64,000 nucleotides of DNA from Terrilactibacillus laevilacticus (GCF_006517395.1 NZ_VDCY01000007.1:1-64000); one strand, 5' to 3'; numbered from the stretch's first letter, positions 35,609 to 45,535 are shown. Notes: generated by a model from the letters alone, not told the origin. Made by a program: numbers and translations.

Positions 35609-38600
35609 TCACTGTACATTAAAATAACGAGCTTCGGGATGCGTCACGACTACTGCTGTGACCGATGCCTCAGGGTCCATCATCCATCCATCGGTTAATT
35701 GAATCCCGATATCTTCTGGGCGAATTAATTTGAAAAGTTTTTCTTGATCTTCAAGGTTAGGACAAGCAGGATATCCAAATGAATAGCGTTGTCCTTGATA
35801 TTTTGCAGTAAATCTTTCTTGCATCGTGAAGTCCGTTGGATCAGGAAATCCCCATCTATCTCGCATTAATTGGTGAACTCGTTCTGCTAAACCTTCTGCC
35901 GTTTCGAGGGCCAAAGCTTGCAAGGCATGACTTTCTAGGTATTGACCTTCTTCTTTTAATTTTATAGATCTTTCTCTTATACCTTTTCCACTCGTCACAG
36001 CAAAAAAACCAATTGAGTCGATCTGACCACTATCTACTGAACATATATAATCTGCCAAGCATAGATAAGGTGCTTTTTCTTGTCGTGGAAAATGGAAGCG
36101 TTCAATCACTTGATTTTTATTCTTAGGATCATAGATGATAATGTCATTTCCATCTGATTGCGCCGGAAAAAATTGATACATGGCTGAAGGTTTCAGTATG
36201 CCTTCATGCTTTGCTTGATGTAATAAAGAATCTACCATGTCTTTTAACTGAAGCGTTCTTTCATCTCGTTCTTCTAATAAACGAGAAACTTTACCTTTAA
36301 GCCCTAAGTGATGCCCAATGAGCATCTGCATATTAATATAAGGCTCAATTTGAGCGATATTGATATCTCTTAGAATATGCCTTTCGAAATCTGGCGGGGT
36401 ATAACGCTTAACATCGGTTGATACGGTCGATTTTGGCTTTTCAATAACGGCAACACTCTGCGAAGCCGGCGCTTTTATTACAGATTGACTTAGCTTTTCA
36501 AGTTGTTCAAGTTGCCCTTTCATTAATAATTCTTTTTTATCCTGATCCATGAGCTGATTAGAAAGAGATAATCCCTCCATCGCATCTTTTGCGTATAGAA
36601 CAAGACCCTCGTATTCAGGCTTAATTTTATTCAACGTAAATTTACGAGTGAGTGCTGCTCCTCCAACTAAAATAGGTATCGAAATATTAGCTTGGTGTAG
36701 ATCTTGAGCCGTTAGCACCATTTGCTGAGCTGATTTAACAAGCAAACCAGAAAGACCAATAATTTGAGGCTTCTCTTTTTTAATGGATTCAATCAGTGTA
36801 GTTGGTGTAACTTTGATGCCTAAGTCAACCACTTTAAATCCATTATTGGATAAAATAATTTCCACCAAATTTTTCCCTATATCATGAACGTCACCTTTAA
36901 CCGTAGCCAGAACCACTTTGCCTTTAGAATGATCTGTTTCATTCTTATCCATATGTGGTTCTAAAAATGAAACCGAAGCTTTCATCACTTCTGCACTTTG
37001 GAGAACCTCAGCTACAATTAATTGATTATCATTGAATAGGCGACCTACTTCGGCCATCCCATCCATCAATGGTCCATTTATAATATCTAAGGGAGTTGGA
37101 TATTTCTCTAACGCCTCTGATAAATCTTTAAGTAACCCTTCTTTTGTTCCTTCAACCACATATTGCGCTAATCGTTCTTCTAAACTTAACGATTCAAGCG
37201 GTTGTTTATTTTCTTTCTTTTTTCCTCGATAAAAAGCTGTAAAATCAGCTAAAGTTTTATCCGAGGTACGAAACAGAAGGTCATCAGCAAGCTTTACTTC
37301 TTCCTCACTTATCGAAGCAAACCGTTCTAATTTCTCTGTATTTACAATGGCATAATCAAGTCCAGCTTTCGTACAATGATAAAGAAAAACGGCATTCAAA
37401 ATTTCTCTTCCAAGTGGTGGTAGTCCAAATGATACATTACTTATACCAAGAATCAGTTGACTCATTGGAAAGGCTTCTTTGATTTTATTTATTCCCGTAA
37501 TGGTTGCCTCTGCCGCACCAATATATTGCTCGTCTCCTGTTCCGACTGGGAATACGAGTGGATCGAATATAATATCTTGAGGATTAATTTCGTATTTATT
37601 CACGAGTAAATTCCAAGATCGTTTCGCAATCTCTAGCTTTCTCTCAGCTGTAACGCCCATTCCGTCTTCGTCAATGGTTCCTACCACGATCGCAGCGCCA
37701 TATTGTTTGACTAAAGGAATGATTTCCTCAAAACGCTTTTCTCCATCTTCTAAGTTGATGGAATTGATAATCGCTTTTCCTTGGCAATATTTTAATGCCG
37801 CCTCTGTGACTTCACGATCTGTTGAATCGATGACAAATGGTGCTTTCACTTTCTTTGTCACAAAAGAAAGAAACTTTTCCATATCTTCTTTTTCATCACG
37901 ATCGGGATTGGCAAGACAGACATCGATAACCTGCGCTCCACCTTTGACTTGGGCTCTTGCTATTTCAGATGCCTCTTCATATTTACCTTCTACAATGAGC
38001 CGTTTAAATTTTCGAGATCCGATAACATTTGTACGTTCACCGACAAGAATCGGACGCATGGAAGGATCATCATAAATAATCGCATCAATGCCGGATACAG
38101 CATGGGCATGTGTTCGTGAAGGTTGTCTAGGAGGATACTTTTCAATGACTTCCCTTAGGGCACGAATATGGTTTGGGGTCGTCCCGCAACAACCACCAAC
38201 AATATTAACCCAGCCTTTTTCAGCAAAACCTTCAACTTTCTTTGCTAGAGATTCCGGTGATTCATGGTAATGCCCTTCTTCATCAGGAAGCCCTGCATTT
38301 GGATAGCAGCTGACAAATGTTGTTGAAAGTGAAGCTAGGGTCCTTATATGATCAGTCATAAATTCTGGACCTGTTGCACAGTTAAGTCCCACTGCTATTG
38401 GATTTAAATGTTCGACAGAAATATAGAAAGATTCAATGGCTTGACCAGCAAGTGTTGTTCCCATCGGCTCTATGGTTCCCGAAACAATAATGGGGAGTTT
38501 TGTTTTTAATATCTCAAACGCATTTGAAATACCTTGATAGGCCGCTTTAATGTTTAACATGTCTTGGCAAGTTTCCAGCAGGAGTACATCTACTCCGCCT

Positions 38601-39058
38601 TTGATTAAAGCCTGAGCTTGTTCTTTGTATGCCGCTTGCATGGCGTCAAAAGAGATTCCGCCTGTGACTGACAATGTTTTTGTGGTAGGTCCCATCGCTC
38701 CTGCGACAAACCTAGGATGATCAGGAGTCGAAAAATCTTCAGCCGCCTTTTTTGCAATAGCCACTGCGGCCATATTAATTTCTTCAACTTTTGAACCAAG
38801 ATCATAGTCGTCTAATACAACGCTCGCTCCACCGAAAGTATTGGTTTCAATGATATCTGCTCCCGCTTCAAGATACCTGCGGTGAATCTGGTCAATAACC
38901 TCCGGTGCCGTAATATTTAAATACTCATTGCATCCCTCATATTGCTCACCGCCAAAATCGGACGCTGATAGATTAGCGGATTGAATCATGGTTCCCATCG
39001 CACCATCTAAGATGAGGATTCTTTTTTCTAGTTGTTCTTTAAGCGAATGTGTTGGCAC
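35609..39058 (-). CDS. metH: Cobalamin-dependent methionine synthase
   Basis: Full-length MetH of 1149 residues. It has a homocysteine domain (zinc cysteines in GLNCATG and GGCCGTTP, about 230-310), a pterin-binding domain (about 340-610), a cobalamin cap and B12 domain (DVHDIGKN carries the cobalt-ligand histidine, about 745-752) and a C-terminal AdoMet reactivation domain (about 890-1149, FFPAQSDGNDI). It transfers methyl from methyl-tetrahydrofolate to homocysteine. GTG at 39058 follows AGGAGG at eight bases; an ATG at 39097 lies inside yitJ with no ribosome binding site. It is the last gene of the SAM-riboswitch operon and overlaps yitJ by 20 bases. Confidence 0.96.
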   Translation of the reverse strand: MPTHSLKEQLEKRILILDGAMGTMIQSANLSASDFGGEQYEGCNEYLNITAPEVIDQIHRRYLEAGADIIETNTFGGASVVLDDYDLGSKVEEINMAAVAIAKKAAEDFSTPDHPRFVAGAMGPTTKTLSVTGGISFDAMQAAYKEQAQALIKGGVDVLLLETCQDMLNIKAAYQGISNAFEILKTKLPIIVSGTIEPMGTTLAGQAIESFYISVEHLNPIAVGLNCATGPEFMTDHIRTLASLSTTFVSCYPNAGLPDEEGHYHESPESLAKKVEGFAEKGWVNIVGGCCGTTPNHIRALREVIEKYPPRQPSRTHAHAVSGIDAIIYDDPSMRPILVGERTNVIGSRKFKRLIVEGKYEEASEIARAQVKGGAQVIDVCLANPDRDEKEDMEKFLSFVTKKVKAPFVIDSTDREVTEAALKYCQGKAIINSINLEDGEKRFEEIIPLVKQYGAAIVVGTIDEDGMGVTAERKLEIAKRSWNLLVNKYEINPQDIIFDPLVFPVGTGDEQYIGAAEATITGINKIKEAFPMSQLILGISNVSFGLPPLGREILNAVFLYHCTKAGLDYAIVNTEKLERFASISEEEVKLADDLLFRTSDKTLADFTAFYRGKKKENKQPLESLSLEERLAQYVVEGTKEGLLKDLSEALEKYPTPLDIINGPLMDGMAEVGRLFNDNQLIVAEVLQSAEVMKASVSFLEPHMDKNETDHSKGKVVLATVKGDVHDIGKNLVEIILSNNGFKVVDLGIKVTPTTLIESIKKEKPQIIGLSGLLVKSAQQMVLTAQDLHQANISIPILVGGAALTRKFTLNKIKPEYEGLVLYAKDAMEGLSLSNQLMDQDKKELLMKGQLEQLEKLSQSVIKAPASQSVAVIEKPKSTVSTDVKRYTPPDFERHILRDINIAQIEPYINMQMLIGHHLGLKGKVSRLLEERDERTLQLKDMVDSLLHQAKHEGILKPSAMYQFFPAQSDGNDIIIYDPKNKNQVIERFHFPRQEKAPYLCLADYICSVDSGQIDSIGFFAVTSGKGIRERSIKLKEEGQYLESHALQALALETAEGLAERVHQLMRDRWGFPDPTDFTMQERFTAKYQGQRYSFGYPACPNLEDQEKLFKLIRPEDIGIQLTDGWMMDPEASVTAVVVTHPEARYFNVQ

Positions 39059-40892
39059 GTGAAACTCCTCCTTGAAGCTTTTCCTTGGCGCGTACATATT
39101 TAGTTAAGTCAACGGTCATGTCATAACGCATCATAGGCGTAATTAAGTAGATTCCATTAAAATGTTCCATTGCAACATCAACGAGTTCTTTTGCAATATT
39201 AATACCTTCTATGGCAGATTGTTCTTTATTTCCAGATACCTTTGCCATTGTTTGTCTCGCTTGATCTGTTAATTGAATCCCTGGCACCTCATTATGCAGG
39301 AACTCTGCATTTCTAGAAGAAGTGAGCGGCATAATTCCTACAAATATAGGAGCTTTTATGTGTTTGGTCGCCTCACTTAGCTCAACAATCCGTTTGGGAT
39401 CAAATATGGGTTGAGTAATGAAGTAATCCGCTCCACTCGCTATCTTTCTTTCCATTCGTGCCACAGCACGGTCAAGGTTTCGAACATTTGGATTAAAAGC
39501 AGCGGCCACTCGGAAAGACGTCCGTTCTTTCAGACTTTTTCCAGAAAAGGATACTCCTTCATTAAATTGTTTAATTAATTCAATAAGCTGAATCGATGAG
39601 ACATCGTATACAGATGTTGCACCAGGAAAGTCACCAATTTTTGTTGGATCCCCTGTCACAGCCAGAATATCATGCAGACCAAGAAGATGAAGTCCCATTA
39701 GATGTGATTGCAGTCCAATGAGATTGCGATCACGACATGTTAAATGAACAAGAGTAGGAACATTGTAATCATTTTGAAGTTTCGTCGCAACGGCTGCATT
39801 ACTGATTCTTGGCGAAGCAAGTGAGTTATCGGCTAAAGTGACAGCATCTGCTCCCGCTTCTTTTAATGCCCTAGAACCTTCAAAGAAAGTTTTCGTGTCT
39901 AAGTGTCTTGGTGCATCAAACTCAACAATAAGAGACCGACCATTTTTTATTTTCGTGAAAAGAGCCGTATCCGAAGTAGACTTCCCAAGCTCAATCGTTT
40001 CTACTTTGACTTTAACTTTCTTCTCTTTTATGGGTTCTAATGTCTGAACCCCTTCTTTAAAAGCTCTAATTTGTTCCGGTGTCGTTCCGCAACAACCGCC
40101 GAGCAATCTGATCCCTTCGTTACGAAAATCAACAGCATACTTCTTAAAATAGTCCGGTTCAGTTTGATAGATGAGTTTCCCATCCTCATAATCTGGTAGA
40201 CTAGCATTAGGATAGGCCGAAAGATAAGCATTTTTTGGCAAAGCTACATTTTCTAATGCTTGGATCATATGATAAGGCCCGAGTCTACAATTCGTTCCGA
40301 CAACATTTGCCCCATGGTCAGCAAGGTTATGAAGGGCCTCGTTTAGAGACATTCCATTTTGCAATGTACCCGGCTCATGCATGGTGACATGTGCAATAAC
40401 AGGGAGATCCGTCTCTTTTCGAGCGATGTCGAGAACGGTCTTCAGTTCATCAAAATCATAATACGTTTCAAGAAGCAGACCATCTACCCCTTCTAATAAA
40501 AGACAATATAATTGTTCTCTAAAACTTCTTTTAATATCTTCCATGGTTAAGGTTTGTTTTTTGAATCCTCTTACCCCGCCAATCGTTCCGACGACAAAAG
40601 CTTTATCCTTCGCTGCATCTTTTGCAATTTTCACGGCTTGCGTATTGATTTTTCTTACATCGTCCTCTAAACCATATCTTGAGAGCTTGATATAATTAGC
40701 CCCATATGTGTTGGTTTGAATCATATCCGCTCCAGATTGTATATAGGCTTCGTGAACATGTCTGACATCCTCGCTATGCGAAAGATTCAATTCTTCAAAA
40801 CAACGATCTATTCCAAAAGAATAGAGGAACGTCCCCATTGCACCGTCACCAATTAGAATTCGTTCTTTTAGTGCTCCTAATAAATTTGACAT
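39039..40892 (-). CDS. yitJ: Bifunctional homocysteine methyltransferase / methylene-THF reductase (YitJ)
   Basis: Protein of 617 residues. The N-terminal homocysteine S-methyltransferase domain (about 1-290) has zinc-ligand cysteines in GTNCRLG and GGCCGTTP. The C-terminal MTHFR TIM barrel (about 320-610) has LTCRDRN and a flavin-binding ITQPIFD stretch. It can supply 5-methyl-THF for MetH, the next gene. The architecture is the same as B. subtilis YitJ, itself a SAM-riboswitch target. Confidence 0.95.
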   Translation of the reverse strand: MSNLLGALKERILIGDGAMGTFLYSFGIDRCFEELNLSHSEDVRHVHEAYIQSGADMIQTNTYGANYIKLSRYGLEDDVRKINTQAVKIAKDAAKDKAFVVGTIGGVRGFKKQTLTMEDIKRSFREQLYCLLLEGVDGLLLETYYDFDELKTVLDIARKETDLPVIAHVTMHEPGTLQNGMSLNEALHNLADHGANVVGTNCRLGPYHMIQALENVALPKNAYLSAYPNASLPDYEDGKLIYQTEPDYFKKYAVDFRNEGIRLLGGCCGTTPEQIRAFKEGVQTLEPIKEKKVKVKVETIELGKSTSDTALFTKIKNGRSLIVEFDAPRHLDTKTFFEGSRALKEAGADAVTLADNSLASPRISNAAVATKLQNDYNVPTLVHLTCRDRNLIGLQSHLMGLHLLGLHDILAVTGDPTKIGDFPGATSVYDVSSIQLIELIKQFNEGVSFSGKSLKERTSFRVAAAFNPNVRNLDRAVARMERKIASGADYFITQPIFDPKRIVELSEATKHIKAPIFVGIMPLTSSRNAEFLHNEVPGIQLTDQARQTMAKVSGNKEQSAIEGINIAKELVDVAMEHFNGIYLITPMMRYDMTVDLTKYVRAKEKLQGGVSRANTFA

Positions 40893-40939
40893 TTTTTCTT
40901 CTCCTATCCTCAGGCTTCACAAGATATCTTTTCTCTATG

Positions 40940-42067
40940 TTAATCATGAACAAAAACGTCTTTTTTTATGGTTTTAAAAGCTTGCTCAAGATCATTGACC
41001 AAATCATCCTCATGTTCGATGCCAACAGATAACCGTAATAAACAATTGGATAAACCATATTTCACGCGGAGTTCTTGTGGAATGTCCGCATGTGTCTGGG
41101 TTGCAGGATACGTAATAAGACTTTCAACGCCTCCTAGACTCTCAGCAAAGGTAATTAATTTCAAAGCTTGCAGAAATGGGATTACGTAAGACTCATTCTC
41201 AAGTTCAAAACTAAGCATGCCGCCTCTTCCTGGATAAAAAACTTTTTTTACTTGTGGATGCTCTGAAAGGTATCGAAAAACACATTTAGCATTTGATTCA
41301 TGTTGTCTCATCCTAAGAGGAAGTGTCTTCATTCCTCGGATAAGAAGCCAAGAGTCAAATGGTGATAAAACGACGCCACTTGCATTATGATATAAATCTA
41401 ATTTCTCTGATATAGCTTCACCTTTGGATACCACAAGTCCAGCCAAAAGGTCATTATGCCCACCTAAATATTTAGTAGCACTATGAATGACAATGTCTGC
41501 TCCTTGATCAATTGGTTTTTGAAGAAATGGCGTATAGAACGTATTATCAACAATAACAAGTAAATCATGTTTTTTGGCTAAAGCCGAAACTTTTTCAATA
41601 TCCGTTTCCTTCATGAGAGGATTTGTTGGTGTTTCTATAAAAATGGCTTTTGTTGACGAACAAATGAGCGATTCAAGTTCTGTGAAATCCTCGCCGTCCC
41701 AATAATCAAACGAAACAGAATATTTGTCGGATAGAAATTCAAAAATGCGGTATGTACCACCGTAGAGATCTCTTGAGGATATAATATGTTCACCTGAAGA
41801 AAAAAGGGATAAAACTAATTGAATGGCACTCATTCCGGATGAACAGGCAAACCCCTTATCCCCATGTTCTATATCTGCAATGGCTTTCTCAAGAATGGAG
41901 CGAGTAGGATTTCCTGTACGTATATAGTCGTAACCTGAGCCTTTTCCGTGACCAAGCTCAGTGTGACGATAAGCGGTAGAGAAATATATCGGAGTATTGA
42001 CAGCTCCTAATACATCAAAACGGTTTCCAATTTGCGCAAATTTAGTTTCTGACTTAAATGACGACAT
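40940..42067 (-). CDS. metI: Cystathionine gamma-synthase / O-acetylhomoserine thiolase
   Basis: PLP enzyme of 375 residues of the Cys/Met metabolism family. The PLP lysine is in IHSATKYLGGHNDLLAG, near residue 190, with YDYIRTGNPTR near 45 and FIETPTNPLM near 140. The sequence resembles B. subtilis MetI, which joins activated homoserine with cysteine or sulfide. ATG at 42067 follows AAAGGA; the frame extends to 42097. It is the first gene after the SAM riboswitch. Confidence 0.92.
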   Translation of the reverse strand: MSSFKSETKFAQIGNRFDVLGAVNTPIYFSTAYRHTELGHGKGSGYDYIRTGNPTRSILEKAIADIEHGDKGFACSSGMSAIQLVLSLFSSGEHIISSRDLYGGTYRIFEFLSDKYSVSFDYWDGEDFTELESLICSSTKAIFIETPTNPLMKETDIEKVSALAKKHDLLVIVDNTFYTPFLQKPIDQGADIVIHSATKYLGGHNDLLAGLVVSKGEAISEKLDLYHNASGVVLSPFDSWLLIRGMKTLPLRMRQHESNAKCVFRYLSEHPQVKKVFYPGRGGMLSFELENESYVIPFLQALKLITFAESLGGVESLITYPATQTHADIPQELRVKYGLSNCLLRLSVGIEHEDDLVNDLEQAFKTIKKDVFVHD

Positions 42068-42133
42068 GTTATCATTCCTTTTGTGATAGTTTATCAACGT
42101 AGGTTGATCCTAATATGACTGTTTTCAAAGCCA

Positions 42134-42296
42134 TATAAAAAAGCCTTCTCCATAAGAAGAAGGCCTTTAAAGTTTAAGGATTTCTTCTTATCCCCCAAGT
42201 CGTTTTTCAACTTGCTGGAGTTAGCACCTTACCAATCATCATGGCGGTTGCTGAGGTGTCATAGGGCCAGTCCCTCAACCTCTCTCGATAAGAAAT
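42134..42296 (-). promoter_or_regulatory. SAM-I riboswitch (S box) with terminator
   Basis: The minus strand carries the S-box core: GAGGGACTGGCCC, CACCTCAGCAACC and GGTAAGGTGCTAA, closed by a P1 stem (TTTCTTATC near 42290 with GATAAGAAGAAAT near 42185). Downstream GCCTTCTTCTTATGGAGAAGGC plus TTTTTT (42137-42165) is the expression-platform terminator. SAM binding should stop transcription of metI-yitJ-metH. Confidence 0.95.
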
Positions 42297-42315
42297 TCGA
42301 TTGTGTTGTTTATTA

Positions 42316-42344
42316 ACAGTACAATAATTCTAACTATTTTTCAA
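42316..42344 (-). promoter_or_regulatory. Probable sigma-A promoter of the met operon
   Basis: TTGAAA, 17 bases, TACTGT on the minus strand, placed just before the SAM riboswitch. The -10 is weak. Confidence 0.5.
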
Positions 42345-42411
42345 GAGGTAAAGATAAAATATTTACAATATATTGATAGATTAATCCGTATTTCGTTCAT
42401 TTTATATATTT

Positions 42412-42419
42412 GTTATAAT
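42412..42419 (+). promoter_or_regulatory. Extended -10 promoter of the que operon
   Basis: TGTTATAAT is an extended -10 element with a perfect TATAAT (42414-42419). No good -35 is present. Predicted start is near 42426, a few bases before the preQ1 aptamer. Confidence 0.65.
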
Positions 42420-42433
42420 ACACTTATTGAATA

Positions 42434-42480
42434 AGAGGGTTCGAAATTCCCACCCCTCTAAAAACAAAACTAGGGAGCGT
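42434..42480 (+). promoter_or_regulatory. preQ1-I riboswitch
   Basis: AGAGGGTTCGAAATTCCCAC followed by CCCTCT, an A-rich run and ACTAGGGA fits the preQ1 class I aptamer: hairpin with a C-rich loop and an A-rich tail forming the pseudoknot. It lies 100 nt upstream of the queuosine genes, as in B. subtilis queC. Confidence 0.85.
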
Positions 42481-42529
42481 CTAACATTTAAATGATTGTG
42501 TCGCCATGTGCGAGCTTTCTTTTTCTTGG

Positions 42530-42557
42530 ACTCTCCTATTCTTTTGGAGAGTTTTTT
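42530..42557 (+). terminator. Attenuator terminator of the que operon
   Basis: ACTCTCC-TATTCTTTT-GGAGAGT followed by TTTTT, between the preQ1 aptamer and queD. It probably forms when preQ1 is bound. Confidence 0.8.
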
Positions 42558-42582
42558 GCGCTCTAATTTAGGAGGCTTATCC

Positions 42583-43026
42583 TTGTCATCAAGTATGAAC
42601 AACGAAACATCACTCAGATACCATCAAAAGCGTGTCGCTGTGACAAAAACTTTTACCTTCGATGCCGCTCATAAACTTGAAAGATATGAAGGAAAATGTA
42701 AAAACCTTCATGGACACACGTATCAACTACATATCACCATCAGTGGTTTTCTAAACGATATTGGCATGGCTGTCGATTTTGGTGAAATCAAAGATATTTT
42801 TCAATCCGTTATCAAATCTCGTCTTGACCACCAATATTTAAATGATGTTCTACCATCCATGAATACCACGGCTGAAAATATGATCGTTTGGATTTGGAAG
42901 CAAATAGAAGAAGAAATGATAAAAAGAGATCTTACAGAAGAAGGACATCGATTGGAAACTTTAACGTTATATGAAACCCCAACAAGTTCAGCTACATTAC
43001 ATCGAGAATGGATGATAGAAGAATGA
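42583..43026 (+). CDS. queD: 6-carboxytetrahydropterin synthase QueD
   Basis: Protein of 147 residues. Zinc ligands are in FDAAHKLERYEGKCKNLHGH, residues about 25-45, with EnT/PTPS-type TTAENM near 85. It converts dihydroneopterin triphosphate to 6-carboxytetrahydropterin in the queuosine pathway. TTG at 42583 has GGAGG at the ideal seven bases; the ATG at 42595 is too far away. Confidence 0.93.
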   Translation: MSSSMNNETSLRYHQKRVAVTKTFTFDAAHKLERYEGKCKNLHGHTYQLHITISGFLNDIGMAVDFGEIKDIFQSVIKSRLDHQYLNDVLPSMNTTAENMIVWIWKQIEEEMIKRDLTEEGHRLETLTLYETPTSSATLHREWMIEE

Positions 43027-43760
43027 GGACCATTCAAACCTATAACTTACCTGACCGAGAAGTCTATGGAAAGTGGAAAATCCCAATGGTGGAAATCTTT
43101 GAAACTATCGAGGGAGAAGGGATGGGACAAGGGTTCCCCACTGTTTTTGTTCGTAGTTTTCATTGTAACTTACGCTGCAAGTGGTGTGATACAACCTATA
43201 GTTTTGCTCCAGCCAAACCCGTCTTTGAAGCCACAATTGATGAAATCATCGAAAAAATTTCCACCTTCTCTAGCAAGCGAATCTGTTTTACAGGTGGTGA
43301 ACCGCTAATTCATCGAGAAAAGTCAGCAGCTTTAATCAAATCCATGGCAGAGCTCGATCACATTGTGGATATCCATATTGAAACAAACGGGGCGATTGAC
43401 CTTGCTCCATTTTCTCGCTTAAGAGAAAATGAACCTCATTTAATGAAAAAAGTGCGTTTTATCATGGATTACAAATTAGCCGCCTCAGGCGAAACACACA
43501 AAATGATTGCAAAAAATTTTGATCTATTAAAGCCACAAGATGAAATAAAATTTGTCATCGGGACAGATGAAGATTTTGATCAAACAAAACAAGTTCTTAA
43601 ACATCATCATAAAGAAGGCCAGGTACTCCTCAGTCCAGTCTGGGAAACGATGAAACCAAGACATCTTGTTGAATTGGTTTTAAAAGAGCCATTACCAAAC
43701 GCCAAAATAAGTATGCAACTACACAAAGTGATTTGGGATCCAAATCAGAGAGGAGTCTAA
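43008..43760 (+). CDS. queE: 7-carboxy-7-deazaguanine synthase QueE
   Basis: Radical SAM enzyme of 250 residues with the iron-sulfur motif CNLRCKWC, near residue 55, and FTGGEPL near 95. It performs the ring contraction from 6-carboxytetrahydropterin to 7-carboxy-7-deazaguanine. The reading frame overlaps queD by 19 bases, and an alternative ATG at 43023 overlaps only the last codon; both imply coupling. Confidence 0.94.
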   Translation: MDDRRMRTIQTYNLPDREVYGKWKIPMVEIFETIEGEGMGQGFPTVFVRSFHCNLRCKWCDTTYSFAPAKPVFEATIDEIIEKISTFSSKRICFTGGEPLIHREKSAALIKSMAELDHIVDIHIETNGAIDLAPFSRLRENEPHLMKKVRFIMDYKLAASGETHKMIAKNFDLLKPQDEIKFVIGTDEDFDQTKQVLKHHHKEGQVLLSPVWETMKPRHLVELVLKEPLPNAKISMQLHKVIWDPNQRGV

Positions 43761-43762
43761 TA

Positions 43763-44455
43763 ATGACAAAAAAAGCCGTGATTGTCTTAAGTGGAGGATT
43801 AGATAGTACGACATGTATGGGCATTGCTCAAAATGAAGAATATGAACTTTATCCTATCACTTTTAGCTACGGTCAACGACATGACCGAGAAGTCGAACAG
43901 GCAAAAAAAATCGCCAATTATTTTCATGTTAAGCATCACAAAATTGTTGATATTAACTTTTTTAAACAAATTGGCGGCAGTGCCTTAACAGATACCAACA
44001 TTGACGTGCCGAATGATGGCGTTGAAGAGGGCATCCCAGCCACTTATGTCCCCGCGCGTAACATGATTTTTCTTTCTCTTGCTTCAGCTTATGCGGAAGT
44101 GATCGGTGCAGACGCTATTTTTATAGGCGTTTCATCGGTTGACTATAGTGGCTACCCTGACTGTCGGCCTGAATTTATTGATAGCATGAACAAGACCATT
44201 AATTTAGCCACTAAAACAGGGGTTACTGAACAAGCTCTAACGATAAAAGCTCCCCTCATGCACCTTACAAAAAGTGAAACAGTTGAACTTGGAACAAAAC
44301 TTGGGGTTCCATACCACCTAACGACCTCTTGTTACAACGGAGAGGAAGAAGCTTGTGGGACCTGTGATAGTTGTCGACTTCGTATAAAAGGGTTCAAAGA
44401 AGCAGGACTCGTTGATCCTATTCCTTATCAAACCGAAATTGACTGGAAAGCTTAA
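43763..44455 (+). CDS. queC: 7-cyano-7-deazaguanine synthase QueC
   Basis: Protein of 230 residues with the ATP-binding SGGLDSTT loop at residue 9 and C-terminal zinc cysteines in CYNGEEEACGTCDSC. It makes preQ0, the precursor whose reduced form preQ1 is sensed by the riboswitch upstream, giving feedback. ATG at 43763 follows GAGAGGAG. queF is not present in this window. Confidence 0.95.
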   Translation: MTKKAVIVLSGGLDSTTCMGIAQNEEYELYPITFSYGQRHDREVEQAKKIANYFHVKHHKIVDINFFKQIGGSALTDTNIDVPNDGVEEGIPATYVPARNMIFLSLASAYAEVIGADAIFIGVSSVDYSGYPDCRPEFIDSMNKTINLATKTGVTEQALTIKAPLMHLTKSETVELGTKLGVPYHLTTSCYNGEEEACGTCDSCRLRIKGFKEAGLVDPIPYQTEIDWKA

Positions 44456-44464
44456 AACTAAAAC

Positions 44465-44508
44465 GGGCAGAAGTCTAATTGTTTAGACTCCTGCCCTCTA
44501 TTTATTTT
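44465..44508 (+). terminator. Terminator of queDEC
   Basis: GGGCAG...CTGCCC with inner AGTCTAA/TTAGACT, followed by a T-rich stretch. Confidence 0.85.
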
Positions 44509-44512
44509 GTCG

Positions 44513-45535
44513 TTATTCTACAATAACCAGTTTGCCTATCATTTGATTTGATTCAACTTTTTCATGGGCCGTGCGCAGCGTCGATGCATTTATACCACGT
44601 AGCTGTTCATTGATCGTTGTCTTAATGATCCCTTGATCAACTAATTTGGCTACCTCATCAAGCAATCGGTGTTGCTCAATTCGATCTTCTGTCTGAAATA
44701 GGGCCCGGGTAAACATAAACTCCCATGCAAATGAAGCACTTTTACTTTTTAGTAAATCAAGATCAAGTGGTTCCTCTGTTTCTACAATAGAGGCAATGTG
44801 TCCTTGCGGGGCAATGATCTTTGCCATTTGATCCCAATGCATGTCAGTAGAATGTAAACATAAAATGTAGTTAACTGCAGAAAATCCTTCTTTTTCAAGT
44901 TGCGATAAAAAATCTTCGTGGTGATTAATGACGAGGTGTGCCCCATGTTTTTTACTCCATTCAACTGTTTCTGGTCTAGACGCCGTTCCAATGACAGTTA
45001 AACCAAAGTAACTAGCTAACTGGGTCGCAATCGAACCTACACCACCTGCTGCATTGATAATGAGTATGGACTTTCCTTTATTTATGTCTTTGGATTTAGA
45101 GACCCCTAAACGGTCAAATAGGGCTTCCCATGCCGTAATGGTTGTTAATGGTAATGCAGCCGCTTCAGCAAAGCTGAGAGTAGTTGGTTTTTTCGCTGCA
45201 ATATTTTCTTCTACAAGATGATGTTCGCTATAGCATCCAGGTTTGTCTATTGATCCAGCATAATATACTTCGTCACCTGGCTGGAATAAAGTCACCTCTT
45301 CACCAACTTCTTCTACAACACCTGCAACATCCCATCCCAATATTTTTGGATCTTGCTCTTCTTTATCTTTCGGAGCTCTAACTTTCACATCCACAGGGTT
45401 AATGGAAATAGCTTTTACTTTAACTAAGATATCATGGCCCGTTGCATGTGGTTTTGCAATCGTTATATCAACAAGACTTTCAGGGTCACTAATCGGAAGA
45501 TATTTCGTTAATCCTACGGCTTTCATGTCTACCAA
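44513..45535 (-). CDS. Zinc-type alcohol dehydrogenase-like quinone oxidoreductase
   Basis: MDR-superfamily NADPH-dependent reductase of 340 residues with ISINPVDVKVR near residue 48, GWDVAGVV near 68 and the cofactor loop INAAGGVGSIATQLA near 155. No structural zinc cysteine lobe is seen. Such enzymes reduce quinones or reactive enones. TTG at 45535 has GGAG at eight bases; the ATG at 45526 is 17 away. It is divergent from an HxlR regulator, which probably controls it. Confidence 0.88.
   Translation of the reverse strand: MVDMKAVGLTKYLPISDPESLVDITIAKPHATGHDILVKVKAISINPVDVKVRAPKDKEEQDPKILGWDVAGVVEEVGEEVTLFQPGDEVYYAGSIDKPGCYSEHHLVEENIAAKKPTTLSFAEAAALPLTTITAWEALFDRLGVSKSKDINKGKSILIINAAGGVGSIATQLASYFGLTVIGTASRPETVEWSKKHGAHLVINHHEDFLSQLEKEGFSAVNYILCLHSTDMHWDQMAKIIAPQGHIASIVETEEPLDLDLLKSKSASFAWEFMFTRALFQTEDRIEQHRLLDEVAKLVDQGIIKTTINEQLRGINASTLRTAHEKVESNQMIGKLVIVE

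Noticed and set aside
42496-42582. Upstream extension of queD to the ATG at 42496
   Set aside because: That stretch contains the attenuator terminator and the ribosome binding site of the true TTG start.
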